A stretch of 64,000 bases of DNA from Methylomonas montana (GTDB lineage: Bacteria > Pseudomonadota > Gammaproteobacteria > Methylococcales > Methylomonadaceae), in NCBI RefSeq assembly GCF_030490285.1, contig NZ_CP129884.1, forward strand, positions 682,001 through 746,000. Direction: 5' to 3'. The position numbers and the translations under genes were made by a program. Of the stretch, positions 15,547-31,707 are shown piece by piece. The notes below the pieces were generated by a model, which saw only the letters and a list, made by a program, of their open reading frames with translations, made no database searches and was not told where the DNA came from. The stretch's first letter is position 1. The number at the start of each line of letters is the position of its first letter.

Positions 15547-17673
15547 ATGTCTGCTAACGATGGAAAAATCGACAGTTTTGTACGACATGGCAATCGGATA
15601 GCCCACTATCTAGTCACGGCCTTCGTGTTGTTGGCTGGCCAATTGTTGCTGCGGCATGTCGAGTGGCAGGGCAGTTCGCAGTTGCACACGCTGATGGAGC
15701 TTGCCGCCACGCTGTTAGCGCTGTTCGTCGGCGCGATGGCGCTGATCCGGTTTTTCAGTCAGCGCGACGACCAGTTTCTATATATTGGCGCCGGCTTTCT
15801 AGGTACCGCATTGCTGGACGGCTATCACGCCGTGGTGACTTACAGTTACTTTCAGCCTTACATGCCGTCCGGCATGCCGTATTTGGTGCCCTGGAGCTGG
15901 CTGGCGTCGCGGCTGTTTTTAGCGATTCTGATGTTCGTCAGTTGGTTGCTGTGGTTTAAGCATCGCGGCGATATGACTTCCGCCCCCAAGACCAAGACCG
16001 TCTTCACCGCCACGGCGCTAGCGACGCTGTGTTTGTTTCTGTTTTTCTTGGTTGTGCCGCTGCCGCGATATTCTTTCGAAGAGGTGATCGTGCATCGTCC
16101 CTTCGAACTGGTTCCCGCCATGTTCTTATTGCTGGCGCTGATCGGCTATTTGTATAAGGGCGACTGGCGACACGATTCATTCGATCACTGGCTGGTGTTG
16201 TCCTTGATAGTCGGTTTGGCTACGCAGACGGCGTTTATGCCTTTTTCCGATCAACTCTACGATACCGAATTCAACCTGGCCCATTTGTTGAAAAAGACCA
16301 GTTACCTGTTGGTGCTGATCGGGCTACTGATCAGTCTCTATCAAACCTACCAGCAATTACGGGCGGAAACCGAAAAAAGAAGGCGAGGTGAACTTTTGCT
16401 GCTGGAACGGGCGGAGGCGTTGACCAAGAGCGAGAGCTGGTTTCGGGCGGTGGCCGATTACACTCACGATTGGGAGTATTGGGTGGCGCCGGACGGCAAG
16501 ATGCTCTATGTATCGCCGGCGTGCGAGCGCATCACCGGTTATGCGGCTCAGGCGTTCATGAGCGGGCAAGTCAAGATTGAGCAGCTCCTGTCGCCTCTCG
16601 AGCGCATGGCGGTTGTCCATCACCTCAGAGAAATCAATACGCTCGAAACCACCGAACTTGATTTTCGCATCGTCACCCAAGCAGGCGAGGAGCGCTGGAT
16701 TGGTCATGTTTGCCAGCCCATTTACGACAAGAGCGGCCAGTTTCTTGGGCGGCGGGCCAGCAACCGGGATATCACCGAGCGCAAATTGGCCGAGCTGCAG
16801 ACGCTGGCGCTGACGACTGCTTTGCATTTTTCGCCGGCCATGGTGGTTATCACCGACGCCAGCGGCAACATCGAATACGTTAATCCTAAATTCGCCGAGG
16901 TGACCGGCTTTCCGGCCGCGGAAGCTTTGGGCAAGAATCCCAGAATCTTAAAATCCGGACAGCATCCGGACGATTTTTACGCGCAGATGTGGGCTACCTT
17001 GACGACCGGCGCCACCTGGACCGGCGAGCTTATTAATAAACGCCGCGACGGCGAACTGTACTGGGAATCGGCATCCATTTCGCCAATTCTGGATGAAGAA
17101 GGCGTCATCAAACGCTATGTGGCGGTCAAACAGGAAATCACCGAGAAAAAGAAATTGGAGGAAACCCTCTACCGGCAGGCTAACTTCGATGCGTTGACCG
17201 GTCTGCCTAATCGAAATCTGTTTCACGATAGATTGGAGCTGGCTCTGAAAAAAGCTGCCAGAAGCACCGCCCAGTTGGCGTTGATGATGCTGGATCTGGA
17301 TTATTTCAAAGAAATCAACGACAGCTTCGGCCACGACGCCGGCGATGAACTGCTAAAACAGGCAGCGGAGCGTATGCAAAGCTGTATTCGCGATTTCGAT
17401 ACGGTGGGCAGAATGGGTGGCGACGAATTCATGATTTTGCTGGAGGGTTTTTCGGAAATGCGGATTCCGCAAGAGATCGCCCAACGCCTGTTGGACGAAC
17501 TGGCCAAACCGTTTGTGATATTCGGCCGCGAAGGCCGGGTTTCGGTGAGTATCGGCGTGGCTTTTTCCTCGCCGCAGGCCATGGACAAGGATGCCTTGAA
17601 AAAACAAGCCGACATCGCTTTGTATCAGGCAAAGGAGCATGGCCGTAATCGCGTGGTATTCTTCAAGAGTTAA
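15547..17673 (+). CDS. Diguanylate cyclase with MASE3-like membrane sensor and two PAS domains
   Basis: This 708-residue inner-membrane signalling protein makes c-di-GMP. Residues about 20-275 form a seven- to eight-helix sensor resembling MASE3 (LHTLMELAATLLAL, then FLGTALLDGYHAV). Two PAS domains follow at about 290-415 and 420-540, each ending in an ITER/ITEK motif, then a GGDEF domain with GGDEF at 624-628. An RxxD inhibitory site (RDFD) lies five residues before the signature, so product inhibition is expected. There is no EAL domain. It is not obviously in an operon. The sensed signal is unknown; the PAS sequences carry no diagnostic cofactor residue. Confidence 0.9.
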   Translation: MSANDGKIDSFVRHGNRIAHYLVTAFVLLAGQLLLRHVEWQGSSQLHTLMELAATLLALFVGAMALIRFFSQRDDQFLYIGAGFLGTALLDGYHAVVTYSYFQPYMPSGMPYLVPWSWLASRLFLAILMFVSWLLWFKHRGDMTSAPKTKTVFTATALATLCLFLFFLVVPLPRYSFEEVIVHRPFELVPAMFLLLALIGYLYKGDWRHDSFDHWLVLSLIVGLATQTAFMPFSDQLYDTEFNLAHLLKKTSYLLVLIGLLISLYQTYQQLRAETEKRRRGELLLLERAEALTKSESWFRAVADYTHDWEYWVAPDGKMLYVSPACERITGYAAQAFMSGQVKIEQLLSPLERMAVVHHLREINTLETTELDFRIVTQAGEERWIGHVCQPIYDKSGQFLGRRASNRDITERKLAELQTLALTTALHFSPAMVVITDASGNIEYVNPKFAEVTGFPAAEALGKNPRILKSGQHPDDFYAQMWATLTTGATWTGELINKRRDGELYWESASISPILDEEGVIKRYVAVKQEITEKKKLEETLYRQANFDALTGLPNRNLFHDRLELALKKAARSTAQLALMMLDLDYFKEINDSFGHDAGDELLKQAAERMQSCIRDFDTVGRMGGDEFMILLEGFSEMRIPQEIAQRLLDELAKPFVIFGREGRVSVSIGVAFSSPQAMDKDALKKQADIALYQAKEHGRNRVVFFKS

Positions 17674-17723
17674 CGCAGGCATGGCGCCGGAAAAACCGGG
17701 GACAGACAGTCTTGGGAAACACC

Positions 17724-17729
17724 TATAAT
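17724..17729 (+). promoter_or_regulatory. Candidate -10 box of the following gene
   Basis: A perfect TATAAT lies 32 bases before the ATG at 17762, with only a weak GACAGA hexamer 17 bp upstream at 17701-17706. Confidence 0.4.
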
Positions 17730-17761
17730 TCTCGGATAATCAAAATAGCGGAGGTTGATCC

Positions 17762-18076
17762 ATGAAAACCAAGTCAGTTGTTTTTGCGTTGCTGATGGCC
17801 TGTGCGCCGCTGGCTCAGGGCAGTGATAGAATTGCCCAAGGTTTGCCTTTTTTCGACATCGTACTGTATCGGCCATTGGGCCTGATCGCTACCGTCGCCG
17901 GCTCCGCGATTTTTGCGGCCACCTCGCCGTTGACGGCTTTTGCCAATATTTCGCCGCCGCACGATGCATTTGAAATTGCCGCCGGGATGCTGGTCGTCGC
18001 CCCCGCTAAATTTACCTTCGATAGACCGCTTGGCGTGATGTTTCCCGATGAGGATGGAGAATACCGCCGACATTGA
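17762..18076 (+). CDS. Secreted small protein, conserved hypothetical
   Basis: A 104-residue protein with a cleavable signal peptide (MKTKSVVFALLMACAPLAQGS). After it come DIVLYRPLGLIATVAGSAIFAATSPL, a hydrophobic Gly/Ala segment, and then APAKFTFDRPLG. This RPLG...FTFxRPLG pattern belongs to a family common in proteobacteria and sometimes labelled 'multidrug transporter' without evidence; the protein is far too small for that. A GGAGG ribosome site precedes the ATG by seven bases. Function unknown, probably envelope-associated. Confidence 0.65.
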   Translation: MKTKSVVFALLMACAPLAQGSDRIAQGLPFFDIVLYRPLGLIATVAGSAIFAATSPLTAFANISPPHDAFEIAAGMLVVAPAKFTFDRPLGVMFPDEDGEYRRH

Positions 18077-18277
18077 CGGTGGATAAGGTGTCGCGAGCCG
18101 TCGCGTTAACGCATGGCATCGAGCAGCCGCTATGCGTTACAATGCCGCCATGAGTTCCACGGAGGCAATACAGCATGAATGCGACACCTTTCGATACGCT
18201 GAATTCGCGCACCTGATTTAATTGCCGCTTTTTGCCGGCACCGTTTTTCCCCTTCAATCCTAACCTGCGAGCACACC

Positions 18278-18523
18278 ATGCCAGAAAATATTTCCAATAA
18301 TGCCCTGATCCTTGCCCTGCTGTCTCTGAACGGCGAGATTGCCATCCAAAAAGATTACCTGGAATCCGGTGAGATTCCCGAAGATGAAGTGACCGACGAA
18401 GAAGAAGTGCTGGACGATTTGGAGCAAGCCTTCATGGAATTTGTCGACGTTTACAAAGCGCGTGCCAAGGCCGATGAGTCTCTGCCTAGCATCGAAGAAT
18501 TGCTGGCCGGCGAAGAAGGCTAA
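18278..18523 (+). CDS. Small acidic protein of unknown function
   Basis: An 81-residue, strongly acidic soluble protein (segments EIPEDEVTDEEEVLDDLEQ and SIEELLAGEEG). It begins with a short helix-forming hydrophobic run (NALILALLSLNGEIA). It lies six bases upstream of the arsC-like gene and then dapE, all on the same strand, so the three are probably cotranscribed. No family is recognised, and no motif suggests an activity. Confidence 0.6.
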   Translation: MPENISNNALILALLSLNGEIAIQKDYLESGEIPEDEVTDEEEVLDDLEQAFMEFVDVYKARAKADESLPSIEELLAGEEG

Positions 18524-18529
18524 TACTGC

Positions 18530-19995
<1,466 letters not shown>

Positions 19996-20010
19996 CCACT
20001 GATCGGTCCG

Positions 20011-20029
20011 GGCGGTGCTTGGCGCCGCC
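20011..20029 (+). terminator. GC-rich hairpin after dapE
   Basis: GGCGGTG (20011-20017) pairs with CGCCGCC (20023-20029) around a five-base loop, and GGGTTTCC follows. It is a weak terminator candidate. Confidence 0.35.
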
Positions 20030-20088
20030 GGGTTTCCTCTCTAACGTCTCTTTGTCAGGCTATTTACAGCTTCTCAAATCAGGCTCGC

Positions 20089-20114
20089 AAAAATTCGTTT
20101 AATCGCGAATTTTT
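20089..20114 (+). terminator. A/T-flanked hairpin downstream of dapE
   Basis: AAAAATTCG (20089-20097) and CGAATTTTT (20106-20114) form a perfect 9-bp stem with an 8-nt loop and built-in A and T tracts. This fits a Rho-independent, possibly bidirectional, terminator between dapE and the next gene. Confidence 0.5.
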
Positions 20115-20252
20115 ACCGCAAGATGGTTGCGGTAGAATCAAAGCGTCGGAGGGCCATATTGAACCAGTGCTAAGCTAGTGGGTACGGGATGGTCGCGATC
20201 GAGCAAACCGCACGACATCGTCAATGGATGCTGACCAACCCTGGGGGGAACG

Positions 20253-22580
20253 ATGACAGATAAGACGATTCAGCAAAAAGTTGCGGCTCGGTATCGGGAT
20301 TTTTACCCGGCGTTCGTCGTGCTAGTGATTTCGCTACTGGCCATCTTCATAGTCGCGCGCCAGATCGATGCGCGCTATCAACAGCGCTTGCTCGAGCACT
20401 TCAATTTTGAAACCGAGCGCATTACCACTATTCTCCGCGAACGCATGGCGCTGCATGGTCATACTTTGCGGAGCGCTGCCGGCTTGTTTGCCGGCAGCGA
20501 TTACGTGAGCCGCAAAGACTGGCGCGAGTTTGTCGGCATGCTGGGGCTGGATGTGAATCATCCCGGCGTGCAAGGTTTGGGATATTCGATGTGGATTCCC
20601 GCCGTACAACTCCGACAGCACCTAGATAGTGTTCGCCAACAAGGTTTTCCCGATTACGTGATTAATCCGCTAGGCGATCGCGAGTACTATACCAGCGTCA
20701 TCTATTTGGAGCCTTTCACCAGCCGCAATCTACGTGCATTTGGCTACGACATGTTTTCCGAGCCGGTGCGACGCCGGGCAATGGAGCGGGCACGTGATCA
20801 TGCCGAATTGGCCTACACCGGAAAAGTCACCCTGTTGCAGGAAACCAACGACGACATCCAGGCCGGCATGCTGGCCTATTTTCCGGTGTATCGCAATGGC
20901 ACGATACCGCAAACCGTCGACCAACGTCGCGCAACATTGGTCGGTTGGGTCTACAGTCCTTACCGGATGACCGATCTATTGAACGGGATACTGGGCAAAA
21001 AGTTGTATGCCTTGCGTTTGGAAGTGTTCGACGCGGACAATCTCACGGCCGCTGGTTTGTTGTACGACAACGGCCGACAGATCGTGCCGCCTGGGGGCTC
21101 GGTTCAGCCCGATGCCCCGACCCGAACATTGCGCCTGGACGTGGGCGGCCATTATTGGACGCTGCGCTACACGGCATTACCGGACTTCAATCAAACCACG
21201 CAGATTACTCGCCCCTGGATAGAAATTTCGACCTTGGCACTGGTCGGCGTCTTGCTTTTTTTTGTCGCATTGGCCTATATCAGCGCTCGTCGCAACGCAA
21301 CGACGGCTCAGCAATTGTCGGAGACCTTGCAACAAAGCGAACGCCGGTTTCGCCGTTTGTTTGAAAATACCCCCGTGGCCTATCTGGCACTCGATCAACA
21401 CGGTTATATACTGGGTTTCAATCCACAGCTTTGCACTTTGCTGGGATACACGACCGACGAATTACAGGGTAAAAAGTTGTTCGAATTCATGGCGGCCGAG
21501 GCTAGACAGGAGTTTGAGCTGAAACTGCAAATGCTGAATCATTACGGCGTCATGGAAACCGAATTACCTTTGTTGAGAAAATCCGGGCACACGCTTACGG
21601 TGATTCTCGATGGGCGACTACAGAAAAATAAATCCGGTCAGGCCGTCGTGCACTGTATCTTGACCAATATCACCGAACGTAAAAAGGCCGAAAACAAATT
21701 ACAACTGGCTGCCAGGGTATTCGGCGAAGCGCACGAAGGCATCACCATTAGCGATGCCACCGGCATCATCATCGATGCCAATCCGACTTTTTGTGCGATC
21801 ACGGGTTATCCGCGCGATGAAGTGATCGGGCAAAGCCATCGTATTCTGAAATCCGGCCGCCACGATAATGCCTTCTACCAGAAGCTTTGGCAAAGCCTGC
21901 TAACGGAAGGTCACTGGCAGGGTGAAATATGGAACCGCAAAAAAAGTGGTGAACTGCATGTCCTCAGCGTGACTATCTCGGCCATGCGCAATCAAAACGG
22001 TGAAATCATCAATTTCGTGGGACTGTTTTCCGACATCACCCAAGCCAAACTTCAGCAACAACAACTGGAAAAAATGGCTCATCACGATCCGCTGACAGAA
22101 CTGCCCAACCGTATCCTGTTTACCGACCGCTTTCACCAGGCCCTGGTGCATTGCAAGCGCGATAAAACTTTGCTGGGCGTGGTTTACATGGATCTGGACG
22201 GTTTCAAGCAGGTCAATGATAGCTTGGGCCATGAGGCCGGGGATCAGTTATTGATCGAAGTTGCCACCCGTATTAAAGCCAGTCTGCGGGAAGAAGACAC
22301 AGTATCTCGCTTGGGTGGCGACGAATTTGCGCTGCTGCTGAGCGGCATCGAATCCAGGGAGCACTGCGAGCAAGTGCTGCAACGTATTCATCAGGCTATC
22401 GTGCAACCCTATGAAATTGATGGCCAGGTTGTGACCATAGGCGTCAGCAGTGGCGTGACCTTGTATCCGCAGGATTTAAGTGATGGCGACTCGCTGTTGC
22501 GCCATGCCGATCAGTCCATGTATCAGGCCAAACAGCATGGACGCAATCGTTTTGAGTTCTTTCCGGCCGATGAACACTAA
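20253..22580 (+). CDS. Diguanylate cyclase with CHASE sensor and two PAS domains
   Basis: A 775-residue inner-membrane protein. A transmembrane helix at about 20-37 and another at about 325-345 enclose a periplasmic CHASE domain (LGYSMWIPAV, ARDHAELAYTGKVTLLQE, GWVYSPYRM are typical). Two PAS domains lie at about 365-480 and 485-605, and then comes GGDEF at residues 688-692. An RxxD inhibitory site (REED) sits five residues before the signature, so both activity and feedback control appear intact. CHASE domains bind small ligands; the ligand here is unknown. It is a single gene with its own upstream region containing two hairpins. Confidence 0.92.
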   Translation: MTDKTIQQKVAARYRDFYPAFVVLVISLLAIFIVARQIDARYQQRLLEHFNFETERITTILRERMALHGHTLRSAAGLFAGSDYVSRKDWREFVGMLGLDVNHPGVQGLGYSMWIPAVQLRQHLDSVRQQGFPDYVINPLGDREYYTSVIYLEPFTSRNLRAFGYDMFSEPVRRRAMERARDHAELAYTGKVTLLQETNDDIQAGMLAYFPVYRNGTIPQTVDQRRATLVGWVYSPYRMTDLLNGILGKKLYALRLEVFDADNLTAAGLLYDNGRQIVPPGGSVQPDAPTRTLRLDVGGHYWTLRYTALPDFNQTTQITRPWIEISTLALVGVLLFFVALAYISARRNATTAQQLSETLQQSERRFRRLFENTPVAYLALDQHGYILGFNPQLCTLLGYTTDELQGKKLFEFMAAEARQEFELKLQMLNHYGVMETELPLLRKSGHTLTVILDGRLQKNKSGQAVVHCILTNITERKKAENKLQLAARVFGEAHEGITISDATGIIIDANPTFCAITGYPRDEVIGQSHRILKSGRHDNAFYQKLWQSLLTEGHWQGEIWNRKKSGELHVLSVTISAMRNQNGEIINFVGLFSDITQAKLQQQQLEKMAHHDPLTELPNRILFTDRFHQALVHCKRDKTLLGVVYMDLDGFKQVNDSLGHEAGDQLLIEVATRIKASLREEDTVSRLGGDEFALLLSGIESREHCEQVLQRIHQAIVQPYEIDGQVVTIGVSSGVTLYPQDLSDGDSLLRHADQSMYQAKQHGRNRFEFFPADEH

Positions 22581-22625
22581 CACCCTGCTACCGCTAACTT
22601 AACCATCATCACGAGGATAACAACT

Positions 22626-23357
22626 ATGCGCTGCCATCAAGTCGACTATCAAATCATCGGCCACGATATACAAATGGTCGAAATCGAACTGGATCCCAAC
22701 GAAACCGTGATTGCCGAAGCCGGGGCGATGACCTATATCGAGCAGGACATAAACTTCGAAGCCAAGATGGGCGATGGTTCCGGCGGGGTGATGGACAAAC
22801 TGTTCGGCATTGGCAAGCGCATGCTGACTGGCGAGTCGGTGTTTCTGACCCATTTCAGTAACAACGGCAAACAAAAGCGGCGGGTGGCATTTGCGGCACC
22901 GTTTCCGGGTTCGATTGCCGCTTTGAATCTTGCCGAGCTGGGCGAGGAAGTGATCTGTCAGAAGTCGGCATTTTTAGCGGCCGCCTTTGGCACCCAGGTC
23001 GATATCGCCTTTAATAAACGTTTGGGCAGCGGTTTTTTCGGCGGCGAAGGGTTTATCCTGCAACGCTTGCGAGGCGACGGCATGGCCTTCATTCATGCCG
23101 GTGGCACGGTGATTCGCAAGGAATTGCGCAACGAAACCCTGCGCCTGGATACCGGCTGTCTGGTGGCGTTTTGCGGCGACATCGATTACAACATTGGCAT
23201 GAGCGGCGGTTTGAAAAGCATGCTGTTCGGCGGCGAGGGGCTATTTCTGGCGACGTTGAAAGGCACCGGCTCGGTGTGGATTCAAAGCATGCCATTTTCG
23301 CGCCTGGCGGAGCGAGTGCTGAGTCAATACAAGCCGGTGAATCAGGACAGCCAGTAA
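22626..23357 (+). CDS. TIGR00266/AIM24 family protein
   Basis: A 243-residue protein of the TRAP-like/AIM24 superfamily. It has the early [25 protein letters not shown], then [40 protein letters not shown], and the C-terminal [16 protein letters not shown]. All are strong hallmarks of the bacterial TIGR00266 group. The family forms beta-rich oligomers, and its function in bacteria is not known. An AGGAT ribosome site precedes the start. It is convergent with radC. Confidence 0.88.
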   Translation: MRCHQVDYQIIGHDIQMVEIELDPNETVIAEAGAMTYIEQDINFEAKMGDGSGGVMDKLFGIGKRMLTGESVFLTHFSNNGKQKRRVAFAAPFPGSIAALNLAELGEEVICQKSAFLAAAFGTQVDIAFNKRLGSGFFGGEGFILQRLRGDGMAFIHAGGTVIRKELRNETLRLDTGCLVAFCGDIDYNIGMSGGLKSMLFGGEGLFLATLKGTGSVWIQSMPFSRLAERVLSQYKPVNQDSQ

Positions 23358-23370
23358 TTGCGGCGGCTTG

Positions 23371-24045
23371 TTATAGCAGACCATGTTCGGCAAACGAAAA
23401 CGGATCGCCATCGCCGACGATGAAATGATCCAGCACCCGGATATCGAATAAACCCAGCGCCTGTTTCAGTTTGTCGGTGATCTGCCGGTCGGCCTGGCTG
23501 GGTTCGTTGATGCCTGATGGGTGGTTGTGGGCAAAGATGACAGCTGCAGCATGATGAAATAAGGCCTTTTTCGCCACTTCACGTGGATAAACGCTGGCGC
23601 CGTCTATGGTACCGCGAAACAGTTCCTCCCAGACAATCACCCGATGCTGATTGTCCAGAAACAGGCAGGCGAACACTTCGTAACTGTAACTGCGTAACTG
23701 GGCGCTGAGATAAGCGCGGGTGATGTCCGGGCTGGTCAAGGCATTGCCGCGTTGCAGGATTTCCGCAAAATGTCGGCGAGCCATTTCCAGCACCGCTTGT
23801 AGTTGGGCGTATTTGGCATCGCCCAGTCCGTTGCTTTGACAGAAACGTTGTTGATCGGCGCCCAGCAGGGCTTGCAAAGAGCCGTATTCGTTGAGTAATT
23901 CACGGGCCATGTCTACCGCCGATTTACCCGGCGTGCCGGTACGCAAAAAAATCGCCAGCAGTTCGGCGTCGGTCAGTGCGGCGGAGCCGCGTTGCAACAG
24001 TTTTTCGCGTGGGCGCTCGTCGGCGGGCCAATCCTTGATACTCAT
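23371..24045 (-). CDS. radC: RadC/JAB-domain DNA repair-like protein
   Basis: A 224-residue RadC family protein: an N-terminal helix-hairpin-helix region ([22 protein letters not shown]) and a C-terminal MPN/JAB domain with metal motif [14 protein letters not shown]. The role of RadC in repair is disputed; the JAB domain suggests hydrolase activity. It is divergent from coaBC, with about 95 bp between them, the conserved radC-coaBC-dut neighbourhood of gammaproteobacteria. Confidence 0.93.
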   Translation of the reverse strand: MSIKDWPADERPREKLLQRGSAALTDAELLAIFLRTGTPGKSAVDMARELLNEYGSLQALLGADQQRFCQSNGLGDAKYAQLQAVLEMARRHFAEILQRGNALTSPDITRAYLSAQLRSYSYEVFACLFLDNQHRVIVWEELFRGTIDGASVYPREVAKKALFHHAAAVIFAHNHPSGINEPSQADRQITDKLKQALGLFDIRVLDHFIVGDGDPFSFAEHGLL

Positions 24046-24140
24046 CCCCTGCTCCTGGCCGTTAATGAACGATTTTAAGCATAGAAGAATTGAGTCGAGT
24101 TTGCCATAATTCCAACTATTGATCTTTTCGGGACACGAAT

Positions 24141-25346
24141 ATTAACAAGCGAATTTTATTGGGGGTTTGCGGCGGCATCGCGGCTTACAAAGCAGCGGAG
24201 TTGGTACGCTTGTTACGGAAGCAGGGCTTTGAAGTTCGCGTGGTGATGACTGCCGCCGCCCGTCAGTTTGTCACGCCGCTGACCTTTCAGGCGCTCAGCG
24301 GCCATGCGGTGCATAGCGAATTGCTGGATGCTGACCAGGAACAGGCCATGAGTCACATCCATCTGGCCCGCTGGGCGGATTTATTGCTGATTGCCCCGGC
24401 CACGGCCGATATGCTGGCGAAAATGGCGCACGGTTTGGCCGACGACTTGCTGTCTACCCTCTATCTTGCAGCCGAATGTCCTGTGTTCGCAGCGCCGGCC
24501 ATGAATCAGGCGATGTGGGGCAAGGCGGTTACTCAAGACAATGTTGCCCGTTTGCGGCAGCACGGTGTCACATTGATTGGTCCGGCCGCCGGCGAACAGG
24601 CTTGCGGCGAACAAGGCTTGGGGCGAATGGTTGAACCGGCCGATGTTTGCCGGCAGCTACAGGTCGAGCAACGGCCTGGCATCTTGGATGGCGTTAACGT
24701 GGTCATCAGCGCCGGCCCGACTCGCGAGCCTTTGGATCCGGTGCGTTATATTACTAATCGCAGTTCCGGCAAGATGGGGTACGCCTTGGCTGAAGCGGCC
24801 GTTTCTGCCGGCGCCAACGTGGTGTTAGTCAGTGGGCCGGTGAGCTTGCCGCCGCCGGCCGGTGCCGAATTGGTTCAAGTCGAAACCACTTTGCAAATGT
24901 ATGATGCGGTAATTGCGCATAGCCGCGCTGCCGACATTTACATCGGCGCCGCGGCGGTCGCGGATTATCGCCCGCAAACTGTCGCCGAGCGCAAGATCAA
25001 GAAAGATCGCGATATCGGCAATATAGTGCTGACAAAAAACCCGGATATCATCGCCGAGGTCGCCCGTTTGCAACCCAAGCCGCTGGTGGTGGGTTTTGCC
25101 GCCGAAACAGACGATCTGGAAAATTACGCCCGGCATAAGTTGCAAGCAAAAAACTTGGACATGATAGCCGCCAATTGGGTTGGTCAGGCCGAAGGCGGTT
25201 TCGAGAGCGACCGTAATGCCTTGCAGGTATTTTGGCCGGGTGGCCTGCAAATTCTGGCAATGACCGATAAACATACTTTAGCCGCGCAGCTGCTTAATCT
25301 GATAGCCGAGAAATTGCATGAGAAAAATCCAGTTAAAAGTTCTTGA
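24141..25346 (+). CDS. coaBC: Phosphopantothenoylcysteine decarboxylase/synthetase
   Basis: This bifunctional coenzyme A enzyme has about 401 residues. The N-terminal flavin-dependent CoaC half shows [18 protein letters not shown], and the [15 protein letters not shown] and APAMNQAMW motifs. The C-terminal CoaB half shows [28 protein letters not shown], and KxKK-like KIKKD. The start is odd. No ATG or GTG lies between the in-frame stop at 24120 and the conserved GVCGG; the codons available are ATT at 24141, ATT at 24153 and TTG at 24159. ATT 24141 gives [11 protein letters not shown], the normal length of the first beta strand, with GGGA seven bases upstream. TTG 24159 would remove that strand. 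Confidence 0.93.
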   Translation: MNKRILLGVCGGIAAYKAAELVRLLRKQGFEVRVVMTAAARQFVTPLTFQALSGHAVHSELLDADQEQAMSHIHLARWADLLLIAPATADMLAKMAHGLADDLLSTLYLAAECPVFAAPAMNQAMWGKAVTQDNVARLRQHGVTLIGPAAGEQACGEQGLGRMVEPADVCRQLQVEQRPGILDGVNVVISAGPTREPLDPVRYITNRSSGKMGYALAEAAVSAGANVVLVSGPVSLPPPAGAELVQVETTLQMYDAVIAHSRAADIYIGAAAVADYRPQTVAERKIKKDRDIGNIVLTKNPDIIAEVARLQPKPLVVGFAAETDDLENYARHKLQAKNLDMIAANWVGQAEGGFESDRNALQVFWPGGLQILAMTDKHTLAAQLLNLIAEKLHEKNPVKSS

Positions 25347-25773
25347 TCCACGCTTGGGCAAGGAGATTGCGTTGCCCGCTTATGCCACGCACGGTTCGGC
25401 TGGATTGGATTTGCGCGCCTGCCTGGATCAGGCGATGACCTTGCAAGCCGGCGAAACCGCATTGATTCCTACCGGTCTGGCGATTCATATCGACGATCCT
25501 CATTTGGCGGCGGTGTTGTTGCCGCGTTCCGGATTGGGTCATAAACACGGCATTGTGCTGGGTAATCTGGTCGGCTTGATCGATTCGGATTATCAGGGGC
25601 AGATTTTTATTTCCTGCTGGAATCGCGGCAATAGCGCATTTACCATCGAAATTGGCGAACGTATTGCGCAAATGGTATTCGTGCCGGTGGTGCAGGCCGA
25701 GTTTGAATGCGTCGCCGAATTCGACGAAAGCCATCGCGGTAGCGGCGGCTTTGGCCACAGCGGCCGGCACTAA
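25318..25773 (+). CDS. dut: dUTP diphosphatase
   Basis: A trimeric dUTPase of 151 residues that hydrolyses dUTP to dUMP, keeping uracil out of DNA. All five family motifs are visible: [39 protein letters not shown] and the C-terminal [10 protein letters not shown]. The ATG lies inside the 3' end of coaBC (29-base overlap), which implies cotranscription, the usual coaBC-dut arrangement. Confidence 0.96.
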   Translation: MRKIQLKVLDPRLGKEIALPAYATHGSAGLDLRACLDQAMTLQAGETALIPTGLAIHIDDPHLAAVLLPRSGLGHKHGIVLGNLVGLIDSDYQGQIFISCWNRGNSAFTIEIGERIAQMVFVPVVQAEFECVAEFDESHRGSGGFGHSGRH

Positions 25774-25793
25774 GCGCTTAAAGGAGTGGCAAC

Positions 25794-30219
<4,426 letters not shown>

Positions 30220-30220
<1 letters not shown>

Positions 30221-30795
30221 TAACCCAGTAGACTGACCAATTGATGCAAGGGTGGCAAAATCATCATTTTGGCCAATTGCAACAATACCAGCGCCACCAG
30301 CGGCGACAAATCAATTCCGCCCATATCGGGCAATACTTTTCGGCAGATATTCAGCAGTGGATCGGTCAGGCTGTACAAAATCGATGAGGCGGCGCTGTAG
30401 CTGCCCGCCGCGAACCAACTGAGGATGGCGCCGGCAAAAATAGCGTAGATAAATATATCGATCAGCATTTTCAGCAGATCGGTAAACGACAGCAGTGTTA
30501 ACGCGACAAAACTAATCGACAACCCTTTGATAGCCAGAATCGAGAAATTGGCGATCATTTGCAGCAGCAACGCCAGCAATAAGGAAGAACTGTCGACGCG
30601 GCCGATCGCCGGAATAAAACGGCGCATGATCCGCAAGGGCGGGTGAGTGATTTTGACTAGAAATTGCGATACCGGATTATAAAAATCGGCCTGTGTCCAT
30701 TGCAATAAAAACCGCAATGCAACCGCCAGAATGTACAGCGAAAACAAGGTGTCGATCAAAAACACGACGGGATCGGTCATGTAGTTGCTGCCCAT
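30220..30795 (-). CDS. yggT: YggT family membrane protein
   Basis: A 191-residue inner-membrane protein with two YggT repeats (about residues 8-90 and 100-185), each with hydrophobic helices. The shared motif is P-L-R/L-N...R..P/L-P..G-x-D-S/L (PPLRIMRRFIPAIGRVDSS and DPLLNICRKVLPDMGGIDLS). YggT proteins are linked with osmotic stress and cell-division positioning, but no activity is proven. It overlaps the proC stop in a TAATG, so translation is likely coupled. ATG 30780 is an alternative start. Confidence 0.9.
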
Positions 30796-31622
30796 TAGTT
30801 GGCTCCCAATTCTTGCGACATTTCAATCGAACGATCGCGGGCGGCATGCAGGGCTTTGGCAACCAGCTCGACGAAACCGTTTTGGGTAAAGGTCTCGATA
30901 GCTTGTTGAGTGGTGCCGCCCGGCGAAGTGACGCGTGCGCGCAACTGCGCAGGCGACTCGGAGGATTCCAGCGCAATCTTTGAGGCGCCCAGTGCGGTCT
31001 GTTGAATGAGTAATCTGGCTGAATGTTCGTCTAGCCCTAATTCCAGGGCAGCTTTTTCCATGGCTTCCATCAATAGGAAGAAATAAGCCGGTCCGCTGCC
31101 CGATACTGCGGTGACGGCGTCGAGCTGGGCTTCGTCGCTTACCCAGAGTGTCAAGCCGACCGCGCGCAAAATATTTTCGGCCAGATCTTTTTGTTCACCG
31201 TCGACATTGGCATTGGCGTGCAGCGCGGTCGCTCCGGTCTGCACCAGCGCCGGCGTATTGGGCATGCAGCGCACGACGGCTACGTCACTGCCCAGCCATT
31301 GCGACAGGCTTTGTTGGGAAATGCCGGCTGCGATCGATACCACCAGTACATTTTTTTGTTTCAGGCTGGGGGCGATTTGTTGAGCCACGTCACGAAGAGT
31401 TTGCGGCTTGACCGCCAGCACTACGACTTCGACTTCATTGACGATAGTTTCGTTGCTGGTGGAAATATTGACATGCAGTTGATCGGCGTGAGCTTGCAAC
31501 GTTGCCGGTGCCGTATCGGACACCCATATCTGCTGTGGCGAATGGCCACTGGCAATCAAGCCTCTGATCAAACTGGTCGCCATATTGCCGCCACCGATAA
31601 AACCGATTGTTTTTGTGTTCAT
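30795..31622 (-). CDS. proC: Pyrroline-5-carboxylate reductase
   Basis: This 275-residue enzyme carries out the last step of proline synthesis, NAD(P)H-dependent reduction of pyrroline-5-carboxylate. It has the N-terminal GFIGGGNMATSLIRGL dinucleotide fold, VVLAVKPQ, VRCMPNTPALV, and the signature SGSGPAYFFLLMEAMEKAALELGL near residue 165, plus the C-terminal TSPGGTTQQAIE. proC-yggT is a common gammaproteobacterial pair. Confidence 0.96.
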   Translation of the reverse strand: MNTKTIGFIGGGNMATSLIRGLIASGHSPQQIWVSDTAPATLQAHADQLHVNISTSNETIVNEVEVVVLAVKPQTLRDVAQQIAPSLKQKNVLVVSIAAGISQQSLSQWLGSDVAVVRCMPNTPALVQTGATALHANANVDGEQKDLAENILRAVGLTLWVSDEAQLDAVTAVSGSGPAYFFLLMEAMEKAALELGLDEHSARLLIQQTALGASKIALESSESPAQLRARVTSPGGTTQQAIETFTQNGFVELVAKALHAARDRSIEMSQELGAN

Positions 31623-31707
31623 AGCTTACTGAATATTATCTTGAATCGTTACGGAAACCGCTGTTTGCGGTGCATTCTACATGACTATGGTGGCTCCGCC
31701 GAAAATC

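Noticed and set aside
18175-18216. A 13-codon frame with a GGAGG site upstream of the acidic-protein gene
   Set aside because: Too short to support as a gene; no attenuator structure linking it to the next gene was seen.
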